From NCBI GenBank assembly GCA_001910725.1, contig MJGA01000042.1:1-64000 (forward strand): 64,000 nucleotides of DNA, read 5' to 3'. This DNA comes from Phanerodontia chrysosporium (lineage: Eukaryota > Basidiomycota > Agaricomycetes > Polyporales > Phanerochaetaceae). Positions 19,266 through 31,679 of this stretch are shown piece after piece. Both the position numbers and the translations under genes were made by a program. The stretch's first letter is position 1; the number at the start of each line of letters is the position of its first letter. The notes under the pieces are model-generated. The model saw only the letters and a list, made by a program, of their open reading frames with translations, was not told the origin of the DNA and did not search any database.

Positions 19266-21039
19266 GGCACGGTGATATAGGTGTGCGCGCGGGGACTAGG
19301 GGTACATGACAGCGGGGTGCAAGCGCGGCGCAGGGGGTGCAGGAGGCCTAAGTATAGCGGGGTGTGCGGGAGAAGGTTCAGGAACGCGCACACGCGGCGT
19401 CGACTCGGGCGTGCGCGCGTGCGTCCTCGTCGGCGTCCTGCGCCCCGTCGCCGTCTTGTCGGCCGAGCCCGATGGGTGATGGGTGAGCACGCAGTGCGAG
19501 ACCAGAGGTCGGAGGACGTTGCAGGACGCAAGGCGTCGTCGTCGTCGTCCGCGCCAGCGTGCGGCGCCTTATAGGTGACGTCACCCACGTGGCAGGCACC
19601 GGACTCCGGCCTTCGTGGCGTCCCCGCACGCTGATGGCGCGCCTCGGGACCGACGTTCCGTCCCGCGTGGAGGTGCGCGCTGGCTAGCATCCTGCGACGT
19701 ACAGCCCTCTCACAGATGATATGAGACTGAGGCTGTAGAAGCTACTGGAAGCCAGAAAAGCCAAGCTCTCCTAGGACGGAGCTTATGTTGCTTGCGTATT
19801 AGCGGGCTAGTACTCTGGCCGCCAGCCAGCGTACTCGTGGGAGACCCGGTTATATTCGCGTTCGATAGAAGATCACAGCACCTGCGCAAATCATCCCACA
19901 CAGTGCTATTGTGGTGTGAGAAGGTGGTTCATCACTCGAGGCCGGGAAACACGATGTGCTTCGTCCTCCCGATCCGAATCGTGCGACCATCGGGAGGAGA
20001 AGCCAGGCCAGATGGCTGTTGTTGGAGAGCGCGAGCTTCCACGAGATCTTACCACAAAGCTACAGAATTGCACGCATTGCGACCTCGTCGTCGGCCCTAC
20101 TGTAACATATATTTGCGTACACAAAGAGTTCTTGCGATCGTGCAGTGCGACTACTTGGAGCGATCACAGCACCCGAAACCAGAACTATTATTTGCGTGTT
20201 GCGTGGCGCGATTGAATGCTGCACAAACACTGTGCAGAGTCAGTTCCACTCACCTTGTGACCCTGAGATGGTTCTGAGCTTGACCTGAGTTTTCTCTTTT
20301 CGAGTGACTCTGACTGGACGGCATCGCAATGCTGAGGTAGAATGTGATCAATATGACAACTTCTCTGCCAGAGATGTTCAGTATCTGAAACCAAAGTAAA
20401 GTCAGAAAGATACGATGTAGCTGCGGATCCACTTGTCGACGCACAGAGAGGTATATAAGCCAAAGGATCTGTGCTTGAAGTTTGCGCCCGCGCAACATGT
20501 CGCAAGAGGTTATGATTGACAACAAATGCGTGGTTTGGTCAACAAGCATCTTCGTCATGGCATAGAAGGGTGCATGTCGTATATTCAATCAGATCTCTTG
20601 GCCGGAGACGGAGGACTCACACTACATCTCGACATTTGCGGTGCGAGGAGATAATAAAGTCAGATAGCATGCATTCTTACGTGCAGCTTACCGTCACTTA
20701 TATCCTTTACCTTACATTCACTTACTTCGCTTGACGTACTAGACGCCCTGTTCAACTCCCACTTACAGCTGGAACTGATCAGCTTATCACGCTCATTTAC
20801 TGGTAGCCGCAGGTTGCATCTTCATCCGCAACGCCATCTCCAGCCCTTGACATATCTCGTGCGACACTCTGCTGCCGCGGCGCAAACTGTACAGACACAC
20901 TACGTGGAGACCAGTCTTCTGATCTGAAACGGCGCCGGGCACAGCATCGTCCGAATCACACGCGTGCAACCTGAGCAACGCCCCGAAAGTGCACTTCTCC
21001 CTCCCACCGCCAACCGCTGCAACCTGAAAAGACCCTGCG
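19266..21039. other. intergenic, divergent promoter region
   Basis: 1.8 kb between the divergently transcribed 141-aa gene and the F-BAR gene. A TATATAA at about 20452 is not followed by a supportable ORF. No RNA gene or repeat is recognised. Confidence 0.4.
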
Positions 21040-24000
21040 ATGTCTGCGCGGCGCCAGGCGTCGACCACCTCGCTCTCACGCTTCCAACGCAACCACACGC
21101 CGGACTTTGCTGATCGCTCGCTCGACTTCTGCAATGCCTTCTGGGGAACGGGCGACGCTGGGGTGGACGTGCTCTTTGCAAGGATGCGGGGGGCAATGCG
21201 GACCATGGAGGAGCTCCGGAACTTCTGGAAAGAGAGGTACGTCGTGCCTGCCGCCTCGCTGCCGCGCCCCCCGCCGACCGTTGTGCGCGCAGGGCGATGA
21301 TAGAGGAGCAGTACGCAAAACGCTTGGCCGGGCTCGCCAAGATAACGCTCGGGAAGGACGAGATAGGGTGCGTACTCGTTCTGCGTGTGCAAGGCAGGGT
21401 GCTGAGCTCCCTGCAGCGAGCTGCGGAACTCGCTCGAGACCCTGCGCCTCGAGACGGAGAAGCAGGCGAGCTTCCACATGCACGTCGCGCAGCAGGTGAA
21501 GAACGACCTCGAGGCTCCCGCAAACGCGCTCCTCAATCGCCAGCTGCACCACAAGAAGACGTACCAGTCCGCGATCGAGCGCGAGTTCAAGATGAAGCAG
21601 CAGCAGGAATCCCTCGTCGCGCGCGCGCGCGAAAAGTACGAGGCGGACTGCCTCCGAATCAACTCGTACACAGCACAGTCCACCATCATGCAGGGCAAGG
21701 AGCTCGAGAAGATCCAGAGCAAGCTCGAGCGCGCATATCAGACGGTCGGCGCGAATGAGCAGGACTTCCAGAAGCTCACGCGCATCCTCCAGGAGACGAC
21801 GGCCAAGTGGGAGCAGGATTGGAAGGAGTTCTGCGACCGCTGTCAGGATCTCGAGGAGGAGCGGCTCGAGTTCATGAAGGATAACATGTGGGCGTACGCG
21901 AATGTCATCTCGACTGTGTGCGTCTCAGACGACGAGGTGTGTTGACTACACCGTGCGTCAGTGCAAATTGCTCTAACATCATGGCCCCAGTCTTGCGAGC
22001 GAGTGCGGCTTGCGCTGGAGCAGCTCGAGCCTGAAAAGGACATGGAGACCTTTGTCTACAACTACGGCACAGGAAACGCCATCCCCAACCCTCCCGTCTT
22101 CATCAACTACGCCAAACCCGAGACCATCACTACGGCCATGCAGCGGCCAGGCAGTCGCCCCGCCAACTTCCAACGTGTGACCGACCGCCCGCGCGACCTG
22201 TTCCCGCCACCCCAGCCACCCGTGGAGGACGACCTCGAACCGAGGGACAACACGGCGGGTATCGGCGCAGGCGGCGGCCGGGCTGAGCCTCCCCAAAACC
22301 AGTCTCGCCCTGCCAGCCGGGCGAGCTCTCGTCATCCCGCCCCAGCGCAGCAGCCGGCAACTACGTCTGCGCCGAACGGCAGGGGCATCAACGTCAACCG
22401 CGATAGCGTCTCCGCAGACCCGAACGCAGAACCCATCGGTGCGAATGAACAGACTATGCTCAAGGTCGGCGACCGTGCGTACCCCGTGGATCTGTCGAAT
22501 AATCCGCAGGAGCAACGGTCTGCTGCCAACAGTGGCGCCCCAGCACGCGTTGGCCAGGACGACGACCCGCTTGCACGGCAGATGGAGGCGCTCCGCGCAG
22601 GCAGCATTCGCAGGAGCCAGCAGAGTACGCCCCAGGAGCAGCAGCAGCAGCAGCCTAGGCCTACCCATCAACCCAAGGACAGCGCCTCGCAGCTGTCGCC
22701 GCCACCTGGCGGTCGAGGCGGAGGTCCGCCCAACAAGCGCGACTACCGTCTGTCCGCAGAGATCGTCGTCGGTGGACCGCCACCGACGGCATCGCGCCCG
22801 GCTTCGCCGAACCCACCCACTGCTGTCCTCGCAATGCCGCCACCGTCGGCGCAACAGCCAGACCAGACCGTGCAGAACGTGCTGGCGGACTATGCGCAGT
22901 CGTTCCCTGGCGAGCGCAAGTCCGTGAGCAGGCCCGGAAGCCGCGCGGGCAGTATCAGCGGGCCTCAGGCAATCCAGCCCCCACAGACGCAGCCGGCGCA
23001 GCCGCGGCACGGTCCGTCGGACAGCATGGCGGGTGTGGGTGCACAGGGTCGGTCGCCGAGTCCCCAGCCGTTCCGCCCGCCGTCGCGAGCACCGAGTCCT
23101 GCGCAGCAGCAGCAACACGGAGTCAGCCCGGGCATGCAGCGAAACGTCAGCCCCGCGGTCCAGCCTGGACAGGTCCCGCCGCAGGCCGCCAACGCCCGAC
23201 GCAACAGCTTCCGCACGCCGGCTGGTGCCGTCGGGGGCGTCGCGACGCCCTTTGCGCAGGCCAACGGCGTGCTCCAAGGGCCCGGGCACAACTCGCGGCA
23301 GAGTTCGATTTCTCAGCAGCAGCGGCCGGTGTCGCCCAATCCTGTGGGCATCCAGCTCGACCCGTCCGGACGTGTCGTAGCAGACGAGCTCGCGGAGCGC
23401 TACCGGTACCAGCAGCAGCAGCCCGCGGCAGCTCCGCAACAGCAGGCGTACCGCGGTGTGCAGCAGCAGCCTGTTCGGCAGGGGAGCTACCCGCCCGTGC
23501 AGCAGGCCCCGCCGCCACAGGCCCCGTACGGCGCGCCGCCACCTGCACAGACTCCGATGTACGGCCAAAGCCAGGGCTACGTTCATCAGGCGCTGCCCCC
23601 GCCCCAGCAGGTCCCGCCCACGACGCAACAGTACCCGCAGTCGTACCCGTACGGCCAGCCGCCCGTGCAGCCGCCCGTGCAGCAGGACTACGGCCGCGCC
23701 GTGAACGGGCCCGCGCGCACGCAGTCCGTGAGCTACAGCCAGCCTGCGCAGCAGCAGCCCCCGTACGGCAACGGCGCGCCCCAGCAGTACGCGCCGCAAG
23801 GCTACGCGATGCGCGACCCGAGCCCCATGCGCGCGCCGTCGCCGCAGCCGCCGGCCCAGGCCATGCAGCCGTCGCCCACGGGCGCATACACGGACGATGG
23901 GCGGCCGATTTTGTTCTATGGTGAGTGTCTGTTTTCTCCTGTCGTCGCAGCGGGCGGAGTGCTCAATGGCTGGGTTACAGTGACGGCTCTGTACGACTAC

Positions 24001-24159
24001 CAGGCGGTGATCGACGAGGAGTTCGACTTCCAGGCGGGCGACGTGATTGCTGTCACTGCGACGCCCGAGGATGGCTGGTGGAGCGGCGAGCTCCTCGACG
24101 AGGCGCGCAAGCAGCCTGGGCGGCACGTCTTCCCGAGCAACTTTGTGCGACTGCTGTGA
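21040..24159 (+). CDS. F-BAR and SH3 domain protein, Cdc15/Imp2/Hof1 family, 966 aa
   Basis: Five exons: 21040-21236, 21293-21367, 21417-21936, 21991-23920, 23981-24159; introns 49-60 nt with consistent phases. Residues about 20-290 are the F-BAR domain, opening FADRSLDFCNAFWG and continuing AMIEEQYAKRLAGLAK, with STVCVSDDESCERVRL near its end, as in Cdc15-type proteins. The middle 600 residues are disordered, Pro/Gln/Ser-rich, with many potential phosphosites. Residues about 908-966 are an SH3 domain (ALYDY, GWWSGEL, FPSNFV). Family members bend the plasma membrane and scaffold the contractile ring and septum, and control endocytic actin. The last intron is 60 nt, stop-free and frame-preserving, so retention would insert 20 residues before the SH3. 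Confidence 0.9.
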
Positions 24160-24615
24160 TCTCCCTTTGCATAGTCGCAGAGGGGTGTAACTGACGACTG
24201 ACGACCCTGCGACGTTTCTTTGGTACATTGCAAACATCATGAGTGTACGACGTTATCTGCGGACTTATGTTTATATCTTCGAGTTGCATCTGTGCTTTTT
24301 TCACTTTTCTCTCTGTCGACCCTCCTCTCCTTGTTTTCCATCCGGTCGCATCGCGTTGGCGCGTCACTTCTCTGCCTATTTATGCTCATCTTTGTTTGCA
24401 TGTCATCCTCAGAGACTATATCCAATCCTGTTTCTTTTTGTATGTCATACACGCCAACGAGTAGCTGCTTGCAGAGTTTTGAGGGCTGTGGGAAAGCGTG
24501 CAAACAGGTGCAAACATGTGTTCGACCCCTCCGCGAGCGAGGGTCGCTTTGCCTCTTCTCCCAACTCTCACGACCCTCACGCTCCTTCATGCTTTTATTT
24601 CGCGACACCTTAAGA
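24160..24615. other. short intergenic region with CT-rich promoter tract
   Basis: 456 bp. 24290-24350 is strongly pyrimidine-rich on the plus strand (TTTTTTCACTTTTCTCTCTG), typical of fungal core promoters, and probably serves the next gene. An in-frame ATG at 24589 is an alternative start but has a T at -3. Confidence 0.45.
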
Positions 24616-27600
24616 ATGGACAAGATATTTGAACATATAATCTACATCGTCCATGTAATCAAGCGCTTCTGCGAAGACGCTCCTCCCGCCGTCTACCGTA
24701 TCGTGCAGTACCAATGGAAGAGAAACAGACGTCCCCCTCCGCCAAATGTGTTACGTCCAGACGACCAGTTCTTTCTCACGGCTTGTCCCTGGTACTCACC
24801 CTCTGGTCCGCCATTTTACTACACGTGCGGGGTCTTCGACGAGCCTTCCAACGTCGCCCCAGACCCTGCATTCTCTCTCGAGCATATTGGCGGCGGCACC
24901 GCGCAAGAACAGCTGCTCTCGGGCGTACTCGAGAGTCTCGGAGTCTCCGACTGGGAGATCACCCGCGGAGTCCTTGGCGCGTCTGAAGACCTTCACCACA
25001 TCGACCTGACACATCTCATCCCGCTCATCATCTTCATATTGTCGGTCCTCACACTCTGGCTGTTCGTGAAGGAACTGCTACCCTCCGCCAGCGAGGTGCA
25101 GCGGGAGACGCTCAAGTCCACCATCGTCCCGCCCGTGAGGCAACGCTCCCTCATGCAACTCGCCTTCAGAAACATCGACGACCTGAGCTGTGGTCTAGAT
25201 ACTCTGCCTCTGCTCGATGGCGCGCCGTCCGGCCTGAAGGCTTCCTCGGAGGTACTTGACGCCGAACTGCCCTCTGGCGAAATCGGCTCTGGCTGCGCTG
25301 CACTACCCTCTAGCGATACCACGGTAGACCTAGCTCCCATGACGTTCGTCGACCCTACGACGTTCACGGCCGGAGATCCTGACTCCCCTGCACCCAATGC
25401 GTCTACTGGTTCCTTTGACGCGCTGGATAGCGCTGTCGACAACGGACCTAGTTCTGGAGACTTCAATATTCCTACTCTCTCTGCGCCTACTTCTGTGGAC
25501 GGCTCTGGTGTTCCCACTACTGCGCCCTCTTTCGATGTCCTGGAACCTCTTCTCGCTGCTCCTTCTGATCTGGCGGTTTCACTCATGGACGAGAACCTAG
25601 AGGAGTCTCTTTCTGACGAAGTCTTGCAGTCTGCTGGTCTCATCACTCCTGCCGACTCTGTCGCCGAGGTCGGTGTCGGGAAGCCTGCTCTAGGATCAGT
25701 TGCTCCTCAAAGCTCGCCTACGGTCGTCGAGAATGCTGCCATCTCCTCGTCCCTTGCGTCGCTCCGCTTTCCCGTGGCTGCAAACCTCGATATATGCCCT
25801 CGTTTCCCCGTCATCGAGCCTGAAAATAACGACTCTGATGTTAAGACGCATGCCTCTTCGGCTCCCACAGAGCCGTGCGGCACTGAAGGCCTGGGCACTG
25901 CGCAAGTATGCCCCCAAGATATCGTTGGACAGAAGCCCTCTGCCGACGGTTCAGACCGTATTCCTGGGCCGCTGGAAGCTGAGGCTGAGTTACCTGCGTC
26001 ATCTTCAGGCGTATCCGGTGTGGGACTACCTGAGTATATGCCATCCGACTGGTCTCTGGTTACACCGAGTAGTAATCTCAGCGAACAACTTGGAGAGGCC
26101 GTTACGGCCCGGGACTGGACCACCGTCAAGTGTTACATGAGCTTGCAAGACGACCAAGCAAAAAAGTCGGGTTCAAAGCGGATTACGCTCGTACAGGAAC
26201 ACCCTCTTCCGATCCACTTTCCTGATCCTCATCCTATCGCGCCGTCTAATACGGTCGAATCTGTCATCGACGTTGATGACGTATTTTGTTCGCATACGCC
26301 ACCTCTAGCCAAGTCCTCTTTCTATGGCGAACATCGGCGTGCACTGTCCGAACCCCCTGCTTTCAGCGATCGCGAGTGGATTCGTTCGGAAGTCGTCGAA
26401 CCTACTCCAAAGCTGTCCGCCACCAAGGCCCGTCTGGACATCTTCAAGGACCCACGCTGCCCAGTTTTGCCCGCCGAGGTCGACGAGCGTTTCCCGCTGA
26501 AGTCTCCTGAGCTGCAAGGCCACTTCTCGTCGATTGCAGCGCAGATGGGGTTCATCATGCACAACCGCAGCCATCTGCGATTCCAGCCACCCGCGCTGAT
26601 CGACGCTGTTGTATCTGGCGAGGAGCTCGCTCTCAAGCTGGCGGTTGTTCCGGAGCTTAGGCGTAGACATTCAATTGGTGGATTCCGTTTGTCGAAGTAC
26701 GGGATGACCAAGTCGGCGTTCCTTCGTCCATACCTTCCGTGCGCCCTCTTCTCGTACCAGACCGACTGCGTACTGACGTCTCTTTTGCAGGTATCTGCGA
26801 GAGCAGTTGACGTACGCCGAGGTGACCGGCGTTGGCGTTACACCTTGGGGACGAGTCGTCACCATGAGCTCTGACGACAAGGGCTCCCCTTCTGATAACC
26901 GCCTCGACAGAGCCAAGTTCTTGGACGTCAATAGGAGTCGCAGTGGTCAGGACATCAGCCACAATGGTGTCGGGCTTAAGGCAGAATACATACGCCCTCT
27001 TCTCCCGCTGAGACGGGATCCGACGCATCCGAGTGCAGCGTATGTCTCTCACTCTGATGCAAAATCTCAACCTCATATTCCCCTCAGCACACCACCGAGG
27101 GCAAGGATTGCAGCTAAAAATCCCCAATCAAGCAGTCCATGCAATTCTCCGGAGCGTCCACGTCGCTCTCGTTCGCTCACCACCACCGTACCACACGATC
27201 TGCGTCGCATAGATAGCTTCCAATCGAACGCCTACATCCCTAGTCCTGAAAGTACTGAGCGCGTCCGGGCCAGAACAGAGACATCCTCCCCAGCGACGCC
27301 CGACCGAGCGAAGCGCGCACGTTTCGCGGAACCACTTGTTCAGCCTGCGACCCCTAGCAGCTTGTCGCCCTCTCCGTCTGGAAGCGTGCGCCCGCAGTCG
27401 ATCCTTGCCCGCCGCTCATCTGCCTCGCCGCTCCCTCGCCTCTCCATCGTCGGCCGCCCGCGCTCGTTGGACACGATTGTAGGCTCCCCGACGAAGGGCT
27501 CTCCGACGACAGCGGTCACCGCCGTGCACTCATGCATTGCGTCAGCGCCGTCTATGGATGCGATGGCCGCCATCGTGGGTGACGCGAAGGCGAAGGCGTC

Positions 27601-27700
27601 GTCAAGTACAGGCGTCCAGGCCTACCCTCGGATTGATGACGACCGTGCGCTCGAGCAGTTTGAGACGGAGCTTGGGGTGGTCGGGTCTTCCGGCATGTAA
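24616..27700 (+). CDS. unrecognised 1010-aa protein with one membrane span
   Basis: Exon 1 24616-26738, exon 2 26791-27700; the 52-nt intron has GTGCGC, a CTGAC branch and TTGCAG and preserves frame. ATG 24616 is chosen for its A at -3 and G at +4; 24589 is nine codons further up. Residues about 134-154 (LIPLIIFILSVLTLWLFVKEL) form one transmembrane helix after a folded-looking 130-residue N-terminal part. The following 500 residues are acidic and Ser/Thr-rich. The C-terminal 300 residues are basic with many S-P sites (SPSPSGS, SPLPR, SPTKGSPT), suggesting cyclin- or MAP-kinase regulation. No domain is recognised. It follows the F-BAR gene on the same strand with 456 bp between. Confidence 0.7.
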
Positions 27701-28149
27701 GGCGGTGTGTCTATCCTCTTGATGCACGTCATTCGTTTCGTGTTTTGTATGTCTTTCTGTTCTTCATTCCTTGTAGCGATACCTTTGGATATGTACTTCG
27801 TGTATAGTAATAACCTGTGATATGTGATATTGGCTTGTCTGTTCTCTCCCCGTCCCGGGGTGTGTGCTGCACCAGCCACAGGGTCAAGGCATACTATGTG
27901 GTGCGTACGCACTGCTCATCAAGTTGTCCACCTTCCAGCTGTGCTAACTCAATTGACAGCACAAGCCATGGATCTTCAACGTAGCGCTGAGGCGGCTAAT
28001 TGCTTATCTACCCTGATCATTGACGTTGCATCAGACCAAAACGTAGCTTCATCTGCCATCTCCAGGACAGGCGACATGGATAGTATGAACAAGTTCTCCC
28101 GAAAGCAGAACCCTCGCATGGATGCTGACCACAGACAGTGTCTATAGAT
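27701..28149. other. intergenic with a 59-codon upstream ORF
   Basis: 449 bp. An ATG at 27968 opens a 59-codon frame ending TAG 28145-28147, just before the HET-gene ATG at 28150. It may be a uORF in the leader of that gene or simply chance. Confidence 0.35.
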
Positions 28150-30353
28150 ATGGCGGATTCGGCTGGCGTCCCTCTCCCAGTGGACCGCAAAGCCTTTTTG
28201 CAGGGTAGATCTGGAGCAGAAGACGTGAGCAAAAAGAGCTATACTGAGGTGAACCGTACTAATCCGTGAGATAGGGACCACCACAAGTCGAAATCGTGGC
28301 TACTCTGTCCGGGAAATCCCTGCACATGGCTGGGCCGCCGTGGCCTACGAAATTGCCTAAGAGCGATTTTGTCATCATCCCTCCGTCGGTGGAACAACGG
28401 TCCCCCACGTACCTCGCACCTGACGATCGCTACCTGCCCGAGGCTTGCAATGACGCACGTCTCATGGTCTGGGCCGCCGTGAACATCGCACAGTCTGCTG
28501 CCGTTCCCGAGGAGACGCTGTTTAAGGCCCATGGGCCTGGCAAAGAGTTCGCCCTGGTGCCGGAGCCGCGATCCTCTGTGCCCTTGCAGTGGGCTCATTT
28601 CGGTCCGGGCTCCATCGCAAACACGCTAGCGGACAGGCCCTGTAGCTCATTCTCTGTCGAGGGGTTGCTCGACAGTCTCAACGACGTACTCGGGACCAAC
28701 TACCGTTTGCACACGCCCGGTCTTGCGCAATGCCTCGAGGAACTCCGCTCCGGCACTCAAGATTTCGGCCAACTGTACAGTTTTGTACGCGGGTTTTGGA
28801 CGTCCGACTTCACCCAGCTGACGGGGATGCTCGCTGATGAGAAGGCCAGAGACAAGTTCGAGCGGCAGGACGCCTTCCAGGAAGGATTCATCGAGAACCC
28901 GTATGTGCTTCCGCGGCGCGTCTGGGACCTCTACAGCAACCGTGTCCTGCCGATGTACGCTGTTCCTCCAAAGCCGGGCTGGTGGCGGCTGCCCGACAAC
29001 GTATGGCCGGTATCGCACAGCTGGGTTCTCGAGGGCGCACGCGTCGAAGTCTGGACTCCCATCAATGGATACAAATGGCCTGTCCCCATACCATGCGGAA
29101 CCACGCTCGAGCACATCCGAGTTGAACTTCTCAACCTAGGCGCAGAATACGTATGGCTAGACGTCCTCTGCTTGCGACAGCGCGGCCGGCTGGAGGACGA
29201 GGAGAAGAGGATAGAAGAGTGGAAATTGGACGTACCAACCATTGGATACATCTACACCTTCCCAAACGTTCCCTGTGTCACCTACTTCAACGGACTCGGG
29301 CTGCCGTTCGATCCATCTCCCAGCTCTCTGGCCTCCGAGCATCACTGGCTCAACCGGGTATGGACTATGCAGGAGGCGACGGAGAATTGGCTTCCTGGAG
29401 GCTTGATAGCCATTCCCTCAGACGATGCCCGCACGTTCTTTCGGGACCACCACTCCGAGGCTATCAAAGTAGAACAGGGCCAGTGGGGTGACCGCTGGGC
29501 GTCCGCTGCGGCGATGATACAGGCACGCAGTTGCTCGACAGAGCTGGACCGAATCCATGGCCTGGCGTATATCCTGGGCTGCAACACTCTACCAATCTAC
29601 GATGAGCGCGTCTCGCTAGAAGTCGCATGGGCTGTCTTGTTGAAACACCTCTATGCCGTCGTCAGGAATGTGATATCTCTACGTCATCTAGAGCATCAGC
29701 CGCTCGTTACCTCTATTTTGCCTTCCTGGGAGCACTTCGTCCAGTGCCGGGATATACGGGATCGGCACTTCTGCCCCGGGAACACAGACCTGCGCCTCGT
29801 TGACAAGTCGCGACTCGGGCTGCCGGAGCCTGGGGCATATTATCACACAGTTTCGTCGCTCGGCTCCTTATCCACACTTAGGACAGAGGGGCAAGTTAAC
29901 GGCACTATGCGGCGACAGTTGGAATATCGCGCAAGTGCCTCGCAACCTCTGTGCGGCATCAACGTTAACACTCGTTTTCTGGATGCCACCTGCATCGTCA
30001 TTCGGCTGACCGACAGACTCTGCCTTGTAGCAGAGGTTCTAGGGGAGCAGGAGGTCAAGACACGGCCGGCACTGAAAGTAGTGAAGCGTGGTCATATCCT
30101 CCTATCAAACGAGCTTTCGACATTTCTCCCAGCTCAGCGGATCACAATCGTCTATCAATCCCTCGAACAGCTGCATAGAGCAGGAATTAATAAAAACGTA
30201 AATCTCACTGGCAACGCCAGGAGGGCGTCATCGACCGCCCACCCTGACACCTGTCCTCTGCAGGTCGCAGAGGGTACTACACCGGTGGCTTCTGGTCTTG
30301 CGCAGTCAACCAACTCTGCGAGCATGACCAACCGACGCGTGAGTAATTTCTGA
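28150..30353 (+). CDS. HET-domain protein, second paralogue, 717 aa, two exons
   Basis: Exon 1 28150-28224 (25 codons, ATG 28150) joins exon 2 28275-30353 in phase 0; the 50-nt intron has GTGAGC, branch TACTAAT and ATAG. If unspliced, an ATG at 28326 would start the same frame. Residues about 235-415 carry the same HET-like block as 14198-16147: RRVWDLYSNRVLP, VSHSWV, EYVWLDVLCLRQ near residue 315, EEWKLDVPTIG, FNGLGLPF, LNRVWTMQEA. The N-terminal 200 and C-terminal 100 residues differ more, with a Thr/Ser-rich tail. Likely a nonself-recognition or cell-death regulator by family membership. Confidence 0.8.
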
Positions 30354-30358
30354 CATGA

Positions 30359-30930
30359 CTATGGCTCGATGCCTAATCTGTATTCATGGGTACAAGGAAA
30401 TGTTGTAATCCACCAGCAACGGGCTTCATACGCGCGTACACAGACCTCCCTGCTCCAGACCTCTTCCACGACCATGTAGTCCTTGGGTGCGAGAAGGATG
30501 GATGGGTAGAGGTGCTTGAGCAGCATCTGCCACGCAAGTTCGAGCGGCATGCATTTATCGTATATCGGCAGCGTCTCGCAAGAGAGAATGGACGCAAGAC
30601 TGTGGACGCGGTCGACCTCGCTGGAGCAGTGCCGACCGCGCATTGCCGTCATAGTAAACACGATGTGCGCGACGAGCTAGCGGTGCACTTCCTAGATATT
30701 TGTAGCCATTGATCGACGTCTTCTGTGTTTGACCAACTATGCGGAAACGGTTCAAACCAAGTCGCCGCGCTTGACGTGCTAGTCCTCCGGGAGGACGTAC
30801 GAAGGGAGGACGCGGTCCCACGCGCGCTGCGGCGGGACGTGCACGTTTCGAATGTATTCGTCGCGCAGGGCGTCCCGCCGCAGCTCGTCTTTGTCCCGCC
30901 ACTGCACGAGATGAGACGCGAGGCACACAA
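30359..30930 (-). pseudogene. truncated HET-family pseudogene
   Basis: On the minus strand, 30900-30770 encodes a piece matching the HET genes just before the core (RDALRDEYIRN, VPPQRAW, VLPSYVLP) and then hits stops. At 30661-30490 a piece matches the post-core region (TAMRGRHCSSEVDRVHSLA, LPIYDKCMPLELAWQMLLK). The catalytic-looking HET core between them is deleted and the frame is broken. It resembles the 14198 gene more than its neighbour. It lies tail to tail with the intact HET gene. Confidence 0.75.
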
Positions 30931-31444
30931 TGCCCATTCACGAGGGCCGCACTACCCGTACAGCTTGCCAACACTGCGCGGATCATGGCCGAGAGTCGTC
31001 CGAGCGGCCTGCGAACCTGAGAGCCCGACTGGTCTATCTTTGCCGTGACCACAGAGACAGATTGCCGGGTTCTTCGTGCCTGGATATCGTGGGGAGAGTA
31101 GTATCGGAGACAGTCTGGTCTCACGTCCTCAGTACATATCACACGAACGTATAAGCCTCTCCCACATGACTGTCAACATATGCTCCAGTCTGCCGGCTCA
31201 TGTACCCGGGCCTGGCGGAATTAGTTGCTCGACAACATATGCACGAAGACTGTTAGAGTAGAATGTTGTATCGCAAAACAACTTCCGCTCGTGCAGGGAG
31301 TACCCTGTGGCAGCGGTTTAGCACGACAGCCCGGCAATATCTGCCCTTGTAAGATGTCACCTCGTCAGGTCATGTTAAACGTGAATAGTGGAGACGGCAC
31401 GCATACCGGAAGCTCGTCGTCTCATGCCGACGTGGCGGTATGGT
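30931..31444. other. intergenic, no gene recognised
   Basis: About 0.5 kb with short frames only, downstream of the small secreted-peptide gene on the minus strand. Confidence 0.4.
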
Positions 31445-31630
31445 TTAAGGATGGATGCTAATTGTTATTGGCGGCAAGGTCTCGAATGGATCGACTGGTA
31501 CTGGGGGCGGGAACTTGAAGGCAGTCAGAGGGTGAATAGGTGGCACCAGGGTAATAGCGGGTATAGGGCTCGCAAGAGCAGCTTGGCACGCGCAGAGGAC
31601 GGCGGCGCAGGCGGCGGCGATGAGCTTCAT
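31445..31630 (-). CDS. MKLI-family small secreted peptide, diverged paralogue, 61 aa
   Basis: ATG at 31630, stop at 31445-31447. The signal peptide MKLIAAACAAVLCACQAALA aligns residue by residue with the 49-aa members at 3409 and 47445. The mature 41 residues are Pro-rich, slightly longer, and end LPPITISIHP against PPITIVIG. TATAAA at 31679-31674 is 44 nt upstream. Conservation concentrated in the leader and the last residues suggests the C-terminus matters. Function unknown. Confidence 0.65.
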   Translation of the reverse strand: MKLIAAACAAVLCACQAALASPIPAITLVPPIHPLTAFKFPPPVPVDPFETLPPITISIHP

Positions 31631-31673
31631 CGTGAACTCGGCTCTGCAGTAGTCTGGAGCCCTCAACCTAGCC

Positions 31674-31679
31674 TTTATA
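31674..31679 (-). promoter_or_regulatory. TATA box of the diverged MKLI peptide gene
   Basis: TATAAA on the minus strand, 44 nt before ATG 31630. Confidence 0.6.

Noticed and set aside
18626..19690. A 354-codon minus-strand frame around the 141-aa gene
   Set aside because: It is in a different frame from the supported two-exon gene and is almost entirely Arg/Ala/Pro/Thr, as expected from GC-rich noncoding sequence.
21979..24240. A 753-codon open frame on the minus strand opposite the F-BAR gene
   Set aside because: It is an antisense shadow of the GC-rich, Gln/Pro-rich coding exon; the translation is Arg/Leu-rich with no domain, while the sense strand has F-BAR and SH3 domains and proper introns.
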